Below, piece after piece: positions 34,521 to 43,438 of a stretch of DNA of 64,000 nucleotides. The position numbers and the translations under genes were made by a program. How positions within the stretch are numbered: the first letter of the stretch is position 1; every line of letters begins with the position of its first letter. Source of the DNA: a bacterium (GTDB lineage: Bacteria; SZUA-79; Acidulodesulfobacterales; Acidulodesulfobacteraceae); assembly GCA_021800805.1 (NCBI GenBank), contig JAJYYR010000004.1:1-64000 (forward strand), read 5' to 3'. The notes beneath the pieces were generated by a model. The model was not told the origin of the DNA and searched no databases. It was given only the letters and a program-made list of their open reading frames with translations.

Positions 34521-35387
34521 TCAGTCGTATAAATTAAATAGCGATAATTTCTTCAGCGTTTCTTCGGGAACGTCTTTTTTTGCCGTTACTACGGATTTTT
34601 GCAAGGATAAGCCGCAGCCGCATTCGTTTTGAGAAAAATCTATTTTACCGATAGAATCTTTTATTATATTTTTTGCTTTTTCGGCATTTTCTAAAAGAAT
34701 CTTAATTATCATATCGGCGGTGACGTTTTCTTCTTCTTCATGCCAGCAGTCGTAATCGGTAGCCATAGCTATAGTAACATAGCACAATTCCGCTTCTCTC
34801 GCGAGTTTGGCTTCGGTGGCGTTAGTCATGCCGATTACGTCGAAGCCGTTATTTTTATAGAAAATAGACTCTGCTTTAGTGGAAAACTGAGGGCCTTCTA
34901 TACATAAATAAGAGCCGCTGTTATGGTGTGGAATATCAAGAGACCTGCACGAATCTATAACTATTTTTCGAAGATACGGGCAGACCGGTTCAGCCATCGA
35001 AACATGCGCTACGAGGCCGTCTCCGTAAAAAGTACTTTTTCTGTTTTTGGTAAAATCGAAAAATTGGTCTATTATAACCATATCTCCCGGCTTAATCTCT
35101 TTTTTAAGGCTTCCTACGGCGCTTACGGAAATTACCTTTTTGACCCCGGAAGCTTTCAGCGCATATATATTTGCGGCATAATTTATTTCGGAAGGCGTTA
35201 TTTTATGTCCTTTGCCGTGTCTCGGCAAAAAAACTATATTTCTGCCGTTTATTTCTCCGAATACGAGCTTGTCGGAAGGTTTTCCGAAAGGAGTGTCCAC
35301 GGATTCTTCCCTGACGTTTTTAAGCCCGTCCATTTGATATAATCCGCTACCGCCTATTATCCCCAGAATATCAGATTTTTTTCCCAT
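34521..35387 (-). CDS. mtnP: S-methyl-5'-thioadenosine phosphorylase (MTAP/PNP family)
   Basis: Phosphorolysis of methylthioadenosine to adenine and methylthioribose 1-phosphate, feeding both methionine and purine salvage. The family blocks are [33 protein letters not shown] and the base-binding [12 protein letters not shown] with [13 protein letters not shown]. The Asp pair (TDYD) before CW suggests adenine-type recognition, as in MTAP rather than in inosine/guanosine PNP. At 288 residues it is a normal length. It lies in the same run as purE and the Sua5/YrdC gene. Confidence 0.9.
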   Translation of the reverse strand: MGKKSDILGIIGGSGLYQMDGLKNVREESVDTPFGKPSDKLVFGEINGRNIVFLPRHGKGHKITPSEINYAANIYALKASGVKKVISVSAVGSLKKEIKPGDMVIIDQFFDFTKNRKSTFYGDGLVAHVSMAEPVCPYLRKIVIDSCRSLDIPHHNSGSYLCIEGPQFSTKAESIFYKNNGFDVIGMTNATEAKLAREAELCYVTIAMATDYDCWHEEEENVTADMIIKILLENAEKAKNIIKDSIGKIDFSQNECGCGLSLQKSVVTAKKDVPEETLKKLSLFNLYD

Positions 35388-35416
35388 ATGGCCCCTCTTA
35401 ATTTTAATTTATTTTT

Positions 35417-36070
35417 TTATTCCTTATTTTTTATTGAACATATAAGTCTTTTTTTAATATTGTTATCTCCTTCACGAATTATTTCTATGTCTTTTTTTCC
35501 TATTTTTACTATAGTCGATGAACCGCCGGCGAGTTCTCCCGCGTTTACGGCAAAGATATTTACGTCTAACGGACGAGATAGTAATTTTTCGTTTAATTCG
35601 TTAAAATCCGAAAAACTTTCTTTGCCGGAGTCATTTGCGCTGGTAGATATTAGCGGAAAATCTATTTCTTCAAAAAGCCTTACTGCGAAAGGATGCGGAG
35701 AAATTCGGGCTCCCACGGATTCCGAACCTGCGGCGAATAAATAATTTTCCGCAGACTTTTTCGATTTTAAATTAAAAATAATAGTAAGGGGTCCCGGCCA
35801 AAATTTCGATATTACATCTTCTTCGCGTCTATTCACCGTTGCAATATTTAAGAGCATATTCAGGTCTTTAACTAACACGGGAAGCGGTTTATCCGCAGTT
35901 CTCCCTTTTAATTCGTAAATCTTTCTAACGGCTGAATTATCCAAGGCATTGGCGCCTAAAGCGTAGGAAGTTTCCGTCGGATAGATTATGATGCCTTCGG
36001 TCCGTAAATGATATTTGATATCTTTATAATCGGCATCGCTTATAGAGTCGAAATCGTAGATTTTTACCAT
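35417..36070 (-). CDS. L-threonylcarbamoyladenylate synthase (Sua5/YrdC family)
   Basis: Makes threonylcarbamoyl-AMP from threonine, bicarbonate and ATP for t6A37 tRNA modification. The motifs are IYPTETSYALGANAL, ELKGRTADKPLPVLV, WPGPLTIIF and STSANDSGKES. The chain has 217 residues and no Sua5 C-terminal domain, so it is the short TsaC-like form. It follows the small transporter gene by two bases and precedes mtnP. t6A partners are not in the window. Confidence 0.92.
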   Translation of the reverse strand: MVKIYDFDSISDADYKDIKYHLRTEGIIIYPTETSYALGANALDNSAVRKIYELKGRTADKPLPVLVKDLNMLLNIATVNRREEDVISKFWPGPLTIIFNLKSKKSAENYLFAAGSESVGARISPHPFAVRLFEEIDFPLISTSANDSGKESFSDFNELNEKLLSRPLDVNIFAVNAGELAGGSSTIVKIGKKDIEIIREGDNNIKKRLICSIKNKE

Positions 36071-36072
36071 AT

Positions 36073-36510
36073 TTATTTATTTTTGTTTTTCGGCGTTTCC
36101 CTATGCGAAGAAACTATGACGTAAACCCCGCAAAGCGTGATGAATATTCCAAGCCATCTCAATGGAGGAACAGATTCTCCGAGCGTTAAAGCGGCAAGTA
36201 TTACGGTTAAGATTATGCCGATGCTTACAAAGGGATATGCCACGGACAAATCTATTTTCGATAACACTTTTATCCAGAAAAACATCGATATTAGGTATAG
36301 GATTATTCCTGCGGCGACAAATTTATCCGTAAAAATAATAAATAAAATTTTTATAATTTTAATAAAAGAATACCCGTGATGCAGGCTCCGTCCGACTGTT
36401 TTTTTTAATTCGATCATGCCGTATTTCATTAACAACTGGGCAAAAACGCCCATAAAAATACTTATCGATAGATTTATAAGCACCTTCGGTTTTAATTTAT
36501 GGGCGGGCAT
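36073..36510 (-). CDS. small EamA/SMR-type membrane transporter
   Basis: A 145-residue four-helix protein. It has the SMR/EamA-type first helix MGVFAQLLMKYGMIEL and a Pro/Gly-rich last helix (LGESVPPLRWLGIFITLCGV). It resembles the short transporters of the ArnE/ArnF and YijE-like groups, which work as pairs; the substrate cannot be told. The stop lies 2 bases before the Sua5/YrdC gene, and the start overlaps the purD end by 14 bases, so it is translationally linked to purine genes, which is unusual. Confidence 0.75.
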   Translation of the reverse strand: MPAHKLKPKVLINLSISIFMGVFAQLLMKYGMIELKKTVGRSLHHGYSFIKIIKILFIIFTDKFVAAGIILYLISMFFWIKVLSKIDLSVAYPFVSIGIILTVILAALTLGESVPPLRWLGIFITLCGVYVIVSSHRETPKNKNK

Positions 36511-37777
36511 AAATTTTTCCTATATCTTTTCTGTAGTATTTATTTTCAAAATTAATTTTTTTCGCAATATCGTAAATAATATTCGTTATGTCCGGTGTTT
36601 TCCCTTTTGCGCAGATATTTATCACCCTGCCGCCTGCGGTATAGTATTTTTCGCCGGTCTTTTTTGTTCCGGCATGGAAAATAAAATATTCGGCGGTTTC
36701 CGTGCATCCCGAATTTTGGAGCCCCTCAAACGAAACTTCGTATCCGGTTTTGTAATCTTTAGGGTATCCGCCGGAAGAAAGAACAAGGCAAATCGAATCG
36801 TTATCGTCGAAAACGAGTTCGTAGTCTTTTAAGCCCTCCTTTATCACGCTTAAAAACAAATCTATAATATCGGATTCAAGCCTTATAAGTATAGCCTGCG
36901 TTTCAGGGTCGCCGAACCGGACGTTGAATTCTAAAACGTAAATTTCATCGTCTTTAATCATAAGACCGGCATAGAGTATTCCTTTATATTTTATTCCTTC
37001 TTTTTTAAGCCCTTCGAGGGTCGGTTCTATGACGGATTTATTTATTTTATTTATAAGATTTTCCGAAACGTAAGGGTTTGGAGTAACGGCGCCCATGCCG
37101 CCCGTATTGTCGCCGGCATCCCCGTCTCCTATCTTTTTATAATCCATGCTTGTAATTAGCGGTTTATAGGAAGTCCCATCCGCCGCAACCATGTAAGACA
37201 GCTCGAAGCCGTCGATATAGTCTTCTATTATGACCGTTTCTCCGCTTTCTCCGAATATTTTCCCGTTAAAAATAGAGTCTAATGTTTTTTCGGATTCTTT
37301 TATATTTTCGGAGATAAAAACCCCTTTTCCTGCGGCAAGCCCGCTTGCTTTAATAACTACCGGGTGTTTTTTTTGCCTAACGAATTTTTGCGCCGTTTGA
37401 AAATCGGTGAACGATTCATATCCTGCAGTTTTAATATTATATTTTTTGAGAAAATCTTTAGCGAATTTTTTTGACGACTCTAATAAAGACGCTTTTTTAT
37501 CCGGTCCAAATATTTTTAATCCAGCCGCCGTAAATTCATCGACTATGCCCATAGAAAGTGGAATTTCGGGACCCACTACCGTTAAGTCTATTTTGTTTTC
37601 TAAGGCGAAAGAAAGCAGTCCTTTTATATCGTCCTGCTTTATAGGAACGTTTGAGGCTATTTCCGCCGTCCCGCCGTTTCCGGGGGCGCAGTATATTTCA
37701 GTTTCTTTTTTTGACCTTTTAACGGCGCAGGCTATAGCGTTTTCCCTGCCGCCCGAGCCGATGATGAGTATTTTCAT
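36497..37777 (-). CDS. purD: phosphoribosylamine-glycine ligase PurD
   Basis: ATP-grasp enzyme that makes GAR from phosphoribosylamine and glycine, step 2 of purine synthesis. The 426 residues show ILIIGSGGRENAIA, VVGPEIPLSMGIVDEF, KASGLAAGKGV, TGGMGAVTPNP and EFNVRFGDPETQAI, which are all diagnostic. It follows purH by 13 bases and precedes the small transporter gene, with which it overlaps. The start ATG at 37777 agrees with the conserved N-terminus. Confidence 0.97.
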   Translation of the reverse strand: MKILIIGSGGRENAIACAVKRSKKETEIYCAPGNGGTAEIASNVPIKQDDIKGLLSFALENKIDLTVVGPEIPLSMGIVDEFTAAGLKIFGPDKKASLLESSKKFAKDFLKKYNIKTAGYESFTDFQTAQKFVRQKKHPVVIKASGLAAGKGVFISENIKESEKTLDSIFNGKIFGESGETVIIEDYIDGFELSYMVAADGTSYKPLITSMDYKKIGDGDAGDNTGGMGAVTPNPYVSENLINKINKSVIEPTLEGLKKEGIKYKGILYAGLMIKDDEIYVLEFNVRFGDPETQAILIRLESDIIDLFLSVIKEGLKDYELVFDDNDSICLVLSSGGYPKDYKTGYEVSFEGLQNSGCTETAEYFIFHAGTKKTGEKYYTAGGRVINICAKGKTPDITNIIYDIAKKINFENKYYRKDIGKIYARP

Positions 37778-37790
37778 TTTAGCGTTTAAT

Positions 37791-39338
37791 TTAGTGTTTA
37801 AAATGTCTGATATTCGTAAAAATCATAGGGATATTTAATTTATTTGCCGCTTCTACGACTTCGTCGTCCCTGATAGATCCGCCGGGCTGTATAATACCGT
37901 TTACGCCGATCTTAGCCGCATATTCCACCGAATCCTTAAAGGGGAAAAAGCCGTCGGATGCCATAACGAACCCGTTTATTTTGCCGTAAGCGTTTTTCAT
38001 TTTCTCGGCGGCAAAGACGGCGCTGTCGATTCTTGACATCTGTCCGGCTCCTATGCCTGCGGTTACCCTGTTTTTTGCATATACTATAGCGTTTGATTTG
38101 ACGTGTTTAGCGATTTTCCAAGCAAATATAAGGTCGTTTAAAACCTGTTCCTGCATTTTAACGTTTGTGACGGTTATAAATTTTGACGCGTCGTCAGGGA
38201 TGTCGTCTTTTTCCTGAACGAGAATTCCGCCTGAAGCGCTCCTGAAAGACGTCCGTTCATTTATAGGCGGCATAAAGTCGTGGTTATAGCATATTATTAT
38301 AGTGTTTTTCTTAGATTCTAATATTTTTAGCGCCTCCTTAGAGTATTCGGGAGCTAAAATTATTTCTACAAAAAAAGGTTTAATTTCCGCGGCTGTTTCC
38401 GCGTCTAATTTTTTATTAAAGCCGATTATTCCGCCATAAGAAGAAATCTCGTCGGTTTTTCTGGCTTTAATAAAGGCATCTTTCAAAGACGTATCGCTGA
38501 TAGCGGCGCCGCAGGGATTTGTGTGTTTTACTATTACGGAAAAAAAGCCGTCGGTTTCATTTTTATTAAAATCTTTGATAACGGCGAGGATTGAATCTAT
38601 ATCCAGCAGGTTGTTATAAGATATATCTTTGCCGGAAAGTTTTTCAAACGGCAGGGATTTGTTTGTTCCGTAAAAAGTCGCTTTCTGATGAGGATTCTCC
38701 CCGTATCTCAGGTTAAATATTTTTTTTAGATTAATGTTTAATTCTTTGCCGTTATCGGGATTTAAAAAACCGGCTATCATCCCGTCGTATTCGGCAGTTA
38801 GTTTAAAGGTTTCATATGCGTAAAGTTTTTTGACTTCAACCGGAATTTCCTGTTTATTTTTTAAAAATAAAATTATATCTTCATAAAAAGACGGGTCTAT
38901 TACGACGGTAACGTCTTTAAAATTTTTCGCCGCGGCTCTTAACAGCGACACGCCTCCTATGTCGATAAATTCAAGTTTTTCGTCGAAAGTTATATCTTTA
39001 TCCTTCATTTCTTTAAAAGGATAGAGGTTTACCACGACGAAATCTATAGGATTTATGGCGTTTTTTATCAAGTCGTCCCTGTGGCTTTCATTTTCCCTAA
39101 TAGATAAAATTCCGCCGAAAATAGCCGGATGCAATGTTTTTACCCTTCCGTCCAATATTTCGGGAAAGCCTGTTATCTCGTCTATTTTTTTTAATTTTGT
39201 AATTCCCTCGGATTTCAAAAATTTATAGGTATTTCCGGTAGCTATTATGGTGTAGCCGGCAATTTCCAAATGCGTCGCAAGTTCCGTTATCCCCGTCTTG
39301 TCGTAAACCGATATAAGAGCGTATCGTGTTTTGTGCAT
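37791..39338 (-). CDS. purH: bifunctional AICAR transformylase/IMP cyclohydrolase PurH
   Basis: Catalyses the last two steps to IMP. The N-terminal cyclohydrolase (1-200) shows ALISVYDKTGI, GRVKTLHPAIFGGIL and GGVSLLRAAAKN. The C-terminal transformylase has RYGENPHQKA, VIVKHTNPCGAA and KSNAIVYAKN, ending near GIIQPGGSIRD. At 515 residues it is full length. It is the first gene of a minus-strand run (purH, purD, transporter, Sua5/YrdC, mtnP, purE, gmhA) with gaps under about 35 bases. The upstream gap holds a 13-bp inverted repeat. Confidence 0.97.
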   Translation of the reverse strand: MHKTRYALISVYDKTGITELATHLEIAGYTIIATGNTYKFLKSEGITKLKKIDEITGFPEILDGRVKTLHPAIFGGILSIRENESHRDDLIKNAINPIDFVVVNLYPFKEMKDKDITFDEKLEFIDIGGVSLLRAAAKNFKDVTVVIDPSFYEDIILFLKNKQEIPVEVKKLYAYETFKLTAEYDGMIAGFLNPDNGKELNINLKKIFNLRYGENPHQKATFYGTNKSLPFEKLSGKDISYNNLLDIDSILAVIKDFNKNETDGFFSVIVKHTNPCGAAISDTSLKDAFIKARKTDEISSYGGIIGFNKKLDAETAAEIKPFFVEIILAPEYSKEALKILESKKNTIIICYNHDFMPPINERTSFRSASGGILVQEKDDIPDDASKFITVTNVKMQEQVLNDLIFAWKIAKHVKSNAIVYAKNRVTAGIGAGQMSRIDSAVFAAEKMKNAYGKINGFVMASDGFFPFKDSVEYAAKIGVNGIIQPGGSIRDDEVVEAANKLNIPMIFTNIRHFKH

Positions 39339-39386
39339 AATTATAAATTCCTTTTTTATTTTAATTTGATTTTAAAATATTATCTA

Positions 39387-39422
39387 TAGTAGAATATAAG
39401 AAAAATTTATTATATTCTACTA
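39387..39422. promoter_or_regulatory. 13-bp perfect inverted repeat between purH and a lipoprotein gene
   Basis: TAGTAGAATATAA at 39387-39399 is perfectly complementary to TTATATTCTACTA at 39410-39422, with a 10-base spacer. It sits in the divergent promoter region of purH (minus) and the small lipoprotein (plus). An operator or a hairpin in a 5' leader are both possible; no T-run follows, so it is not a canonical terminator. Confidence 0.6.
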
Positions 39423-39487
39423 ATTTTGAATATTTATTTCAATACCTTGAAATTTAATAAAATTTGAACGGAGGGAATTAAAATTAA

Positions 39488-39649
39488 ATGAAAAAAATAA
39501 AACTTATAGCTTTGGCTTTGATTTTATTCGGCGCAATAAATTTTTTAAGCGGATGCGCCCTTATGCTTGTCGGAGGGCTTGCAGGCACTACCGGTTATCT
39601 TGCGGCAAAGCAGGGCTATGGAGTCCAGAATCCCGTAACTAAGAAATAA
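39488..39649 (+). CDS. small lipoprotein (53 aa)
   Basis: A short frame with the signature of a lipoprotein: basic N-terminus MKKIKL, a hydrophobic core, and lipobox LSGC with the lipidated Cys at residue 23. The mature part is only about 30 residues, Gly/Ala-rich then polar (TTGYLAAKQGYGV). A GGAGGG ribosome binding site at 39470-39475 lies 12 bases before the ATG. The family is not recognised. It precedes the PfkB gene by 25 bases on the same strand and may be its operon leader. Confidence 0.7.
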   Translation: MKKIKLIALALILFGAINFLSGCALMLVGGLAGTTGYLAAKQGYGVQNPVTKK

Positions 39650-39674
39650 TAAAAATAATTAGACGGAGGCAAAA

Positions 39675-40583
39675 ATGGCGGTTACGGTTATAGGTTCTAT
39701 CGCAATAGACGATATAGAAACTCCTTTTAATAAAACAGGAGATATTTTGGGCGGCTCGGCGACTTATTTTTCGATGGCGGCGTCGTTTTTAACGGACGTA
39801 AAAATTATAGGCACGGTTGGAAACGATTTTGACGGGAAGCATTTAAACGTTTTTAAGGACAGGTCGATAGACGCCAAAGGGATAAAGACTGAAGAAGGCA
39901 AAACTTTCAGGTGGAAAGGCAGATACGGATACGATATGTCCGATCCGGAAACCCTTATGACCGAACTCGGGGTATTTTCTTCTTTTAAACCGGTCGTTCC
40001 GCACAGTTCAAAAAACGATATGCTTTTTCTTGCTAATATAGATCCCGATATCCAGTTTGACGCATTAAAGCAGATGGGATCCCCTAAACTCGTTGCGCTC
40101 GATACTATGAATTTCTGGATAGAAGGGAAAAAGGAAAAACTTATTAAAGTTATGGAGCTGACCGATATATTTATTATAAATGAATCCGAAGCAAGACTTT
40201 TAACGGGGGAATCCTCTATATTTTTGTGCGCTAAAGCCATATTAAAATCAGGAGCTAAAATATTAATCTTAAAAAGAGGGGCTTACGGAGCTACCATGTT
40301 TTTTGAAAATAAATTTTTTATGGTTCCGGCTTATCCGTTAGAAAACGTTATAGACCCTACCGGCGCAGGAGATTCTTTTGCAGGCGGATTTTTAGGATAT
40401 ATCGATAATACCGGCGATATGGCGTTCGAAAATCTCAAAAAAGCTCTTGTGTTCGGAAATATTATGGCGTCTTTTGCCGTGGAAGGTTTTTCGGTAAACA
40501 GGTTTTTATCTATAAACAACGACGAAATTAAGGACAGGTTTAAAAAATTCAGGGAAATGACTTATTTTGAGGAACTTTCGTAA
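39675..40583 (+). CDS. PfkB-family carbohydrate/nucleoside kinase
   Basis: A 302-residue ribokinase-fold kinase. GGSATYFSMAASFL is the substrate-side glycine segment and DPTGAGDSFAGGFLGYI is the catalytic anion-hole signature, with Asp as base. The substrate cannot be read; ribose, adenosine and other nucleosides are options. An ACGGAGGC ribosome binding site precedes the ATG. It is followed by the TPR lipoprotein gene after 23 bases. Confidence 0.88.
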   Translation: MAVTVIGSIAIDDIETPFNKTGDILGGSATYFSMAASFLTDVKIIGTVGNDFDGKHLNVFKDRSIDAKGIKTEEGKTFRWKGRYGYDMSDPETLMTELGVFSSFKPVVPHSSKNDMLFLANIDPDIQFDALKQMGSPKLVALDTMNFWIEGKKEKLIKVMELTDIFIINESEARLLTGESSIFLCAKAILKSGAKILILKRGAYGATMFFENKFFMVPAYPLENVIDPTGAGDSFAGGFLGYIDNTGDMAFENLKKALVFGNIMASFAVEGFSVNRFLSINNDEIKDRFKKFREMTYFEELS

Positions 40584-40606
40584 AAGCTTATTATTATAAA
40601 TTATAA

Positions 40607-41401
40607 ATGTGGGCAATTAATCAAAAATCAATAAAGTTTTTTTTCTTATTTTTTCTTATAACCGTTATTTTTGCGGCATTATCGGGTTGCGGACTTTCGC
40701 AGGTTCCTAAAAAAAATAAGCTTAAATCCAATCTATACTACAGGCTTGGGGTAGGGTTTTACCGGAACGGAAATTTTATAAAAGCAATGCAGGAATTTAT
40801 TAAAGCTAAAACGTTAAACCCGTATTCGGCGAGAAATTATAATGCTATTGGAATGGTTTATATGGAAACCGCCAGAGAAGGTAAAGCCGTAAAAAATTTC
40901 GAGGAAGCGGTAAGAATTAACCCTAAGTTTTCCGACGCCTATTATAATTTGGCAATAATTTACATTAAAAGAAAAGATTATCCGCCTGCAAAATCATACT
41001 TGAAAAGAGCGTTGAAAAATCCTTTTTACAACAGACCGTATGAAAGCTATACCCAGTTGGCAAAAATATATTTTGCTGAAAATAAGCCGGAGAAAGCAAA
41101 AAAAATATTAACCATATCTAAACTGCTGAATAAGAGATATTTTTTAACATATTATTATCTGGGCAAATACTGGCTTATTAAAGGAAATTTAGACAGAAGC
41201 CTGCGTAACTTTAAGAAAGTTATAAAATTAAATATGTTTTTTACGCCCGCGAAATATTTTGAAGGGGTTATATTTTTTAAGCAAAAAAAGTATAATAAAG
41301 CAAAAAAGATATTTTCTTCGGTATATGAACAGAATAAAACGAACATATACGGAACTAAATCTTTGGATTATCTAAAAAAAATAATGCTATATTCAAAATA
41401 G
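40607..41401 (+). CDS. TPR-repeat lipoprotein (PilF/PilW-like)
   Basis: A 264-residue outer-membrane type lipoprotein. The signal ends in lipobox LSGC near residue 29, followed by about five tetratricopeptide repeats (for example NYNAIGMVYMETAREGKAVK and FSDAYYNLAIIYIKRKDYPP). PilF/PilW proteins of this kind help secretin assembly; a secretin gene lies 2.4 kb downstream, which supports the idea. It is 10 bases upstream of the RodZ-like gene. Confidence 0.83.
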   Translation: MWAINQKSIKFFFLFFLITVIFAALSGCGLSQVPKKNKLKSNLYYRLGVGFYRNGNFIKAMQEFIKAKTLNPYSARNYNAIGMVYMETAREGKAVKNFEEAVRINPKFSDAYYNLAIIYIKRKDYPPAKSYLKRALKNPFYNRPYESYTQLAKIYFAENKPEKAKKILTISKLLNKRYFLTYYYLGKYWLIKGNLDRSLRNFKKVIKLNMFFTPAKYFEGVIFFKQKKYNKAKKIFSSVYEQNKTNIYGTKSLDYLKKIMLYSK

Positions 41402-41411
41402 GGCATGTTTT

Positions 41412-42212
41412 ATGGATAGCGAAATGCCGGAAACATCGGGGGAATATCTTAGAAACAGCAGGAAATCTTTAGGGCTTACCGTCGATGAAGTTTCCAATAT
41501 TACAAAAATCAGGGCGCAGTATATCGAAGCCATCGAAAATGACGACTTTGCAATGTTTTCTTCGCCTCATCTGCTTAAGGGCTATATAAAACTTCTTGCA
41601 AAAACGGTCAAAGCGGACGAAAAAAAAGCGGCGGCGCTGCTGGAAGCGGAGGCGGGCGAAAATTTTAAAGACAAACATATAGAAGATATAGTAGGAAAAA
41701 GATTTAAAGAAGAAATACAAAAGTCTAAGGATTTTAAAAAGAGAATTTTAGTAATAGTTTTTGCAGGTATCCTTATTATAATCTTATCTTATGCGATAAT
41801 TAAGATTTACGAATATATTAAAACCGCGCCGAGAATTCATATAGCGATGCCGTTTCAATCCCGGATTAAATCTTTAGTTCCGGAGGGCCATCCGTCCGTA
41901 AGCGGCAGACCTCCAAAAATTAGGGCTAATTATCCCGTGATATTAAAAGGAAAGGTAATTAAAAGAACATGGGTTGCCGTTAAAATCGACGGCGGAAGCG
42001 CTGCGACTTCAATGCTTTATGCGGGAGATACCGAGACATGGAAGGCAAAAAAAAGAATAAGGATAAAAATAGGCAATGCCGGAGGCATTGTTCTGAATTA
42101 TAACGGAAAAGATATCGGAAGCCCCGGAACAGAAAAGCAGGTAGTAACGTTAAATTTTCCGCCCAAGCATAATAATAGCGGCAAACAGTCGGTTAATACG
42201 GTTAATAAATAA
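41412..42212 (+). CDS. RodZ-like helix-turn-helix membrane protein
   Basis: A 266-residue protein with an N-terminal HTH domain (SLGLTVDEVSNITKIRAQYI, FSSPHLLKGYIKLLAK), one transmembrane helix at about 112-134 (ILVIVFAGILIIILSYAI) and a periplasmic DUF4115-type domain (about 175-255). RodZ links MreB to the envelope; mreB is at the other end of the window. It might instead be a related HTH_25 envelope regulator. It is the last gene of the plus-strand run. Confidence 0.84.
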   Translation: MDSEMPETSGEYLRNSRKSLGLTVDEVSNITKIRAQYIEAIENDDFAMFSSPHLLKGYIKLLAKTVKADEKKAAALLEAEAGENFKDKHIEDIVGKRFKEEIQKSKDFKKRILVIVFAGILIIILSYAIIKIYEYIKTAPRIHIAMPFQSRIKSLVPEGHPSVSGRPPKIRANYPVILKGKVIKRTWVAVKIDGGSAATSMLYAGDTETWKAKKRIRIKIGNAGGIVLNYNGKDIGSPGTEKQVVTLNFPPKHNNSGKQSVNTVNK

Positions 42213-42224
42213 ATCGGGGAGGGG

Positions 42225-42968
42225 TTAGATTGTCTTCTTGTTTTTGATGTGGTATCCGATTTTATCGAAAATTAACGATACGGCTAATAGTAACAACGCT
42301 ATTGCGGGTATAATTAAGGCTAAATCGTCGTCTTCGACCTTAATTTTTAAGCCCTGAAGTCCCCAGTATATTCCAAAGCTTAGAAGTAGAATGGACGCTA
42401 TTCCTTTAATCCAGTGGGAAGGTATTTTCTTGAAATATTTTCTTAAATAAATCGACAGTATTAAAATAAGAAATGAACTGACGATAAGAGCGGAGATTAC
42501 GGAAAGCCATTGATTATCGGTAATGGCAAAGGGAACCGCTACTACGGCTACTTCGAATGCTTCTACTATTACTGCGTTTAAAGCGACGATGAAATGTTTA
42601 AAAGAGCATTTTTGATGTCTTACGACGGCAGTTTCAGCTTTTTTGAAAAGCGGTTTTTCTCCGATTTTTTGGGAAAAAGGCGTAAGATAAAATATAAAAC
42701 TGACGAGTTTATAAGAGAAGTAAATGCCTATAGAAAGCAATATAGCGGCTATTATTAGTTTTATGGTAAATATGGGAACCGTTTTAATTAAAGCTATGCC
42801 TCCAACGAAAAGAATTATCAGCGTGCCGATAAATCCGATTAATCCTCCCGCTAAAGCGCTCGAAAGTCCTACGTCTTCACCTACTACGAAAACTATTGCG
42901 GCAACTTCGCTGAGTTCTACTATCGCAACCGAAAACACGGCTGTAAATATAAGTATGTTGAAATTCAT
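42225..42968 (-). CDS. COG4280-type membrane protein, related to GDT1/TMEM165
   Basis: A 247-residue protein with about six to seven hydrophobic helices. It contains two related acidic motifs, VELSEVAAIVFVVG near residue 20 and VEAFEVAVVAVPFA near 130, which look like an internal duplication and resemble the ExGDK-type repeats of GDT1 cation transporters. Function is probably ion transport, but only by this resemblance. It converges with the RodZ-like gene and diverges from tusA. Confidence 0.7.
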   Translation of the reverse strand: MNFNILIFTAVFSVAIVELSEVAAIVFVVGEDVGLSSALAGGLIGFIGTLIILFVGGIALIKTVPIFTIKLIIAAILLSIGIYFSYKLVSFIFYLTPFSQKIGEKPLFKKAETAVVRHQKCSFKHFIVALNAVIVEAFEVAVVAVPFAITDNQWLSVISALIVSSFLILILSIYLRKYFKKIPSHWIKGIASILLLSFGIYWGLQGLKIKVEDDDLALIIPAIALLLLAVSLIFDKIGYHIKNKKTI

Positions 42969-43103
42969 ATGCCGTATTATATCAGATAATAATCGTAAAA
43001 AACAATAAAAAACGGGACGGTTTTTTCCTATTGACTTTTTGACGGTGAAGTAATAAGCTAAAAGAATATATAACGCTATTTTACTTAAAAAGGGGGTAAC
43101 ATT

Positions 43104-43337
43104 ATGGCAGTATCGGCCAACAAAACATTAGATGCAAGCGGGTTGTCCTGCCCGCTGCCAATCGTTAAAACCAAAAAAGAAATCGACACGATGACTTCGG
43201 GGCAGGTTTTAGAAGTAATTTCAACCGATCCCGGTTCTAAAAACGATATGACGGCGTGGTGCAACAGGACCGGAAATAAGCTTTTAGAATCTTCCGAAGA
43301 GGGCGGAAAGTTTAAATTTTATGTCCAAAAATCTTAA
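43104..43337 (+). CDS. tusA: TusA-family sulfur carrier protein
   Basis: A 77-residue protein that carries persulfide sulfur on a conserved Cys: C16 in LDASGLSCPLPIVKTKKEI, followed by the acidic DPGSKNDMTAWC segment. TusA relays sulfur for tRNA thiolation and, in sulfur-oxidising or -reducing microbes, in dissimilatory sulfur metabolism. It stands alone here; the other relay proteins are not in the window. Confidence 0.93.
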   Translation: MAVSANKTLDASGLSCPLPIVKTKKEIDTMTSGQVLEVISTDPGSKNDMTAWCNRTGNKLLESSEEGGKFKFYVQKS

Positions 43338-43377
43338 TAAATTTTTGGCGCAGGTTAGAATCGTTTAAAATTGTATT

Positions 43378-43412
43378 GATGGGAGGGGTAAATAAAAATC
43401 CATCCTCCCATC
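43378..43412. promoter_or_regulatory. 9-bp inverted repeat between tusA and the pilP-like gene
   Basis: GATGGGAGG at 43378-43386 pairs with CCTCCCATC at 43404-43412 across a 17-base loop. No T-run follows. It may be an attenuator-like hairpin or leader structure of the downstream gene. Confidence 0.5.
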
Positions 43413-43438
43413 ATCCGAAAAAATGAAAATTGATAATA

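Noticed and set aside
43031..43074. TTGACT with TATAAC-like promoter ahead of tusA
   Set aside because: The best -35 and -10 candidates are separated by 22 or more bases, well outside the usual spacing.
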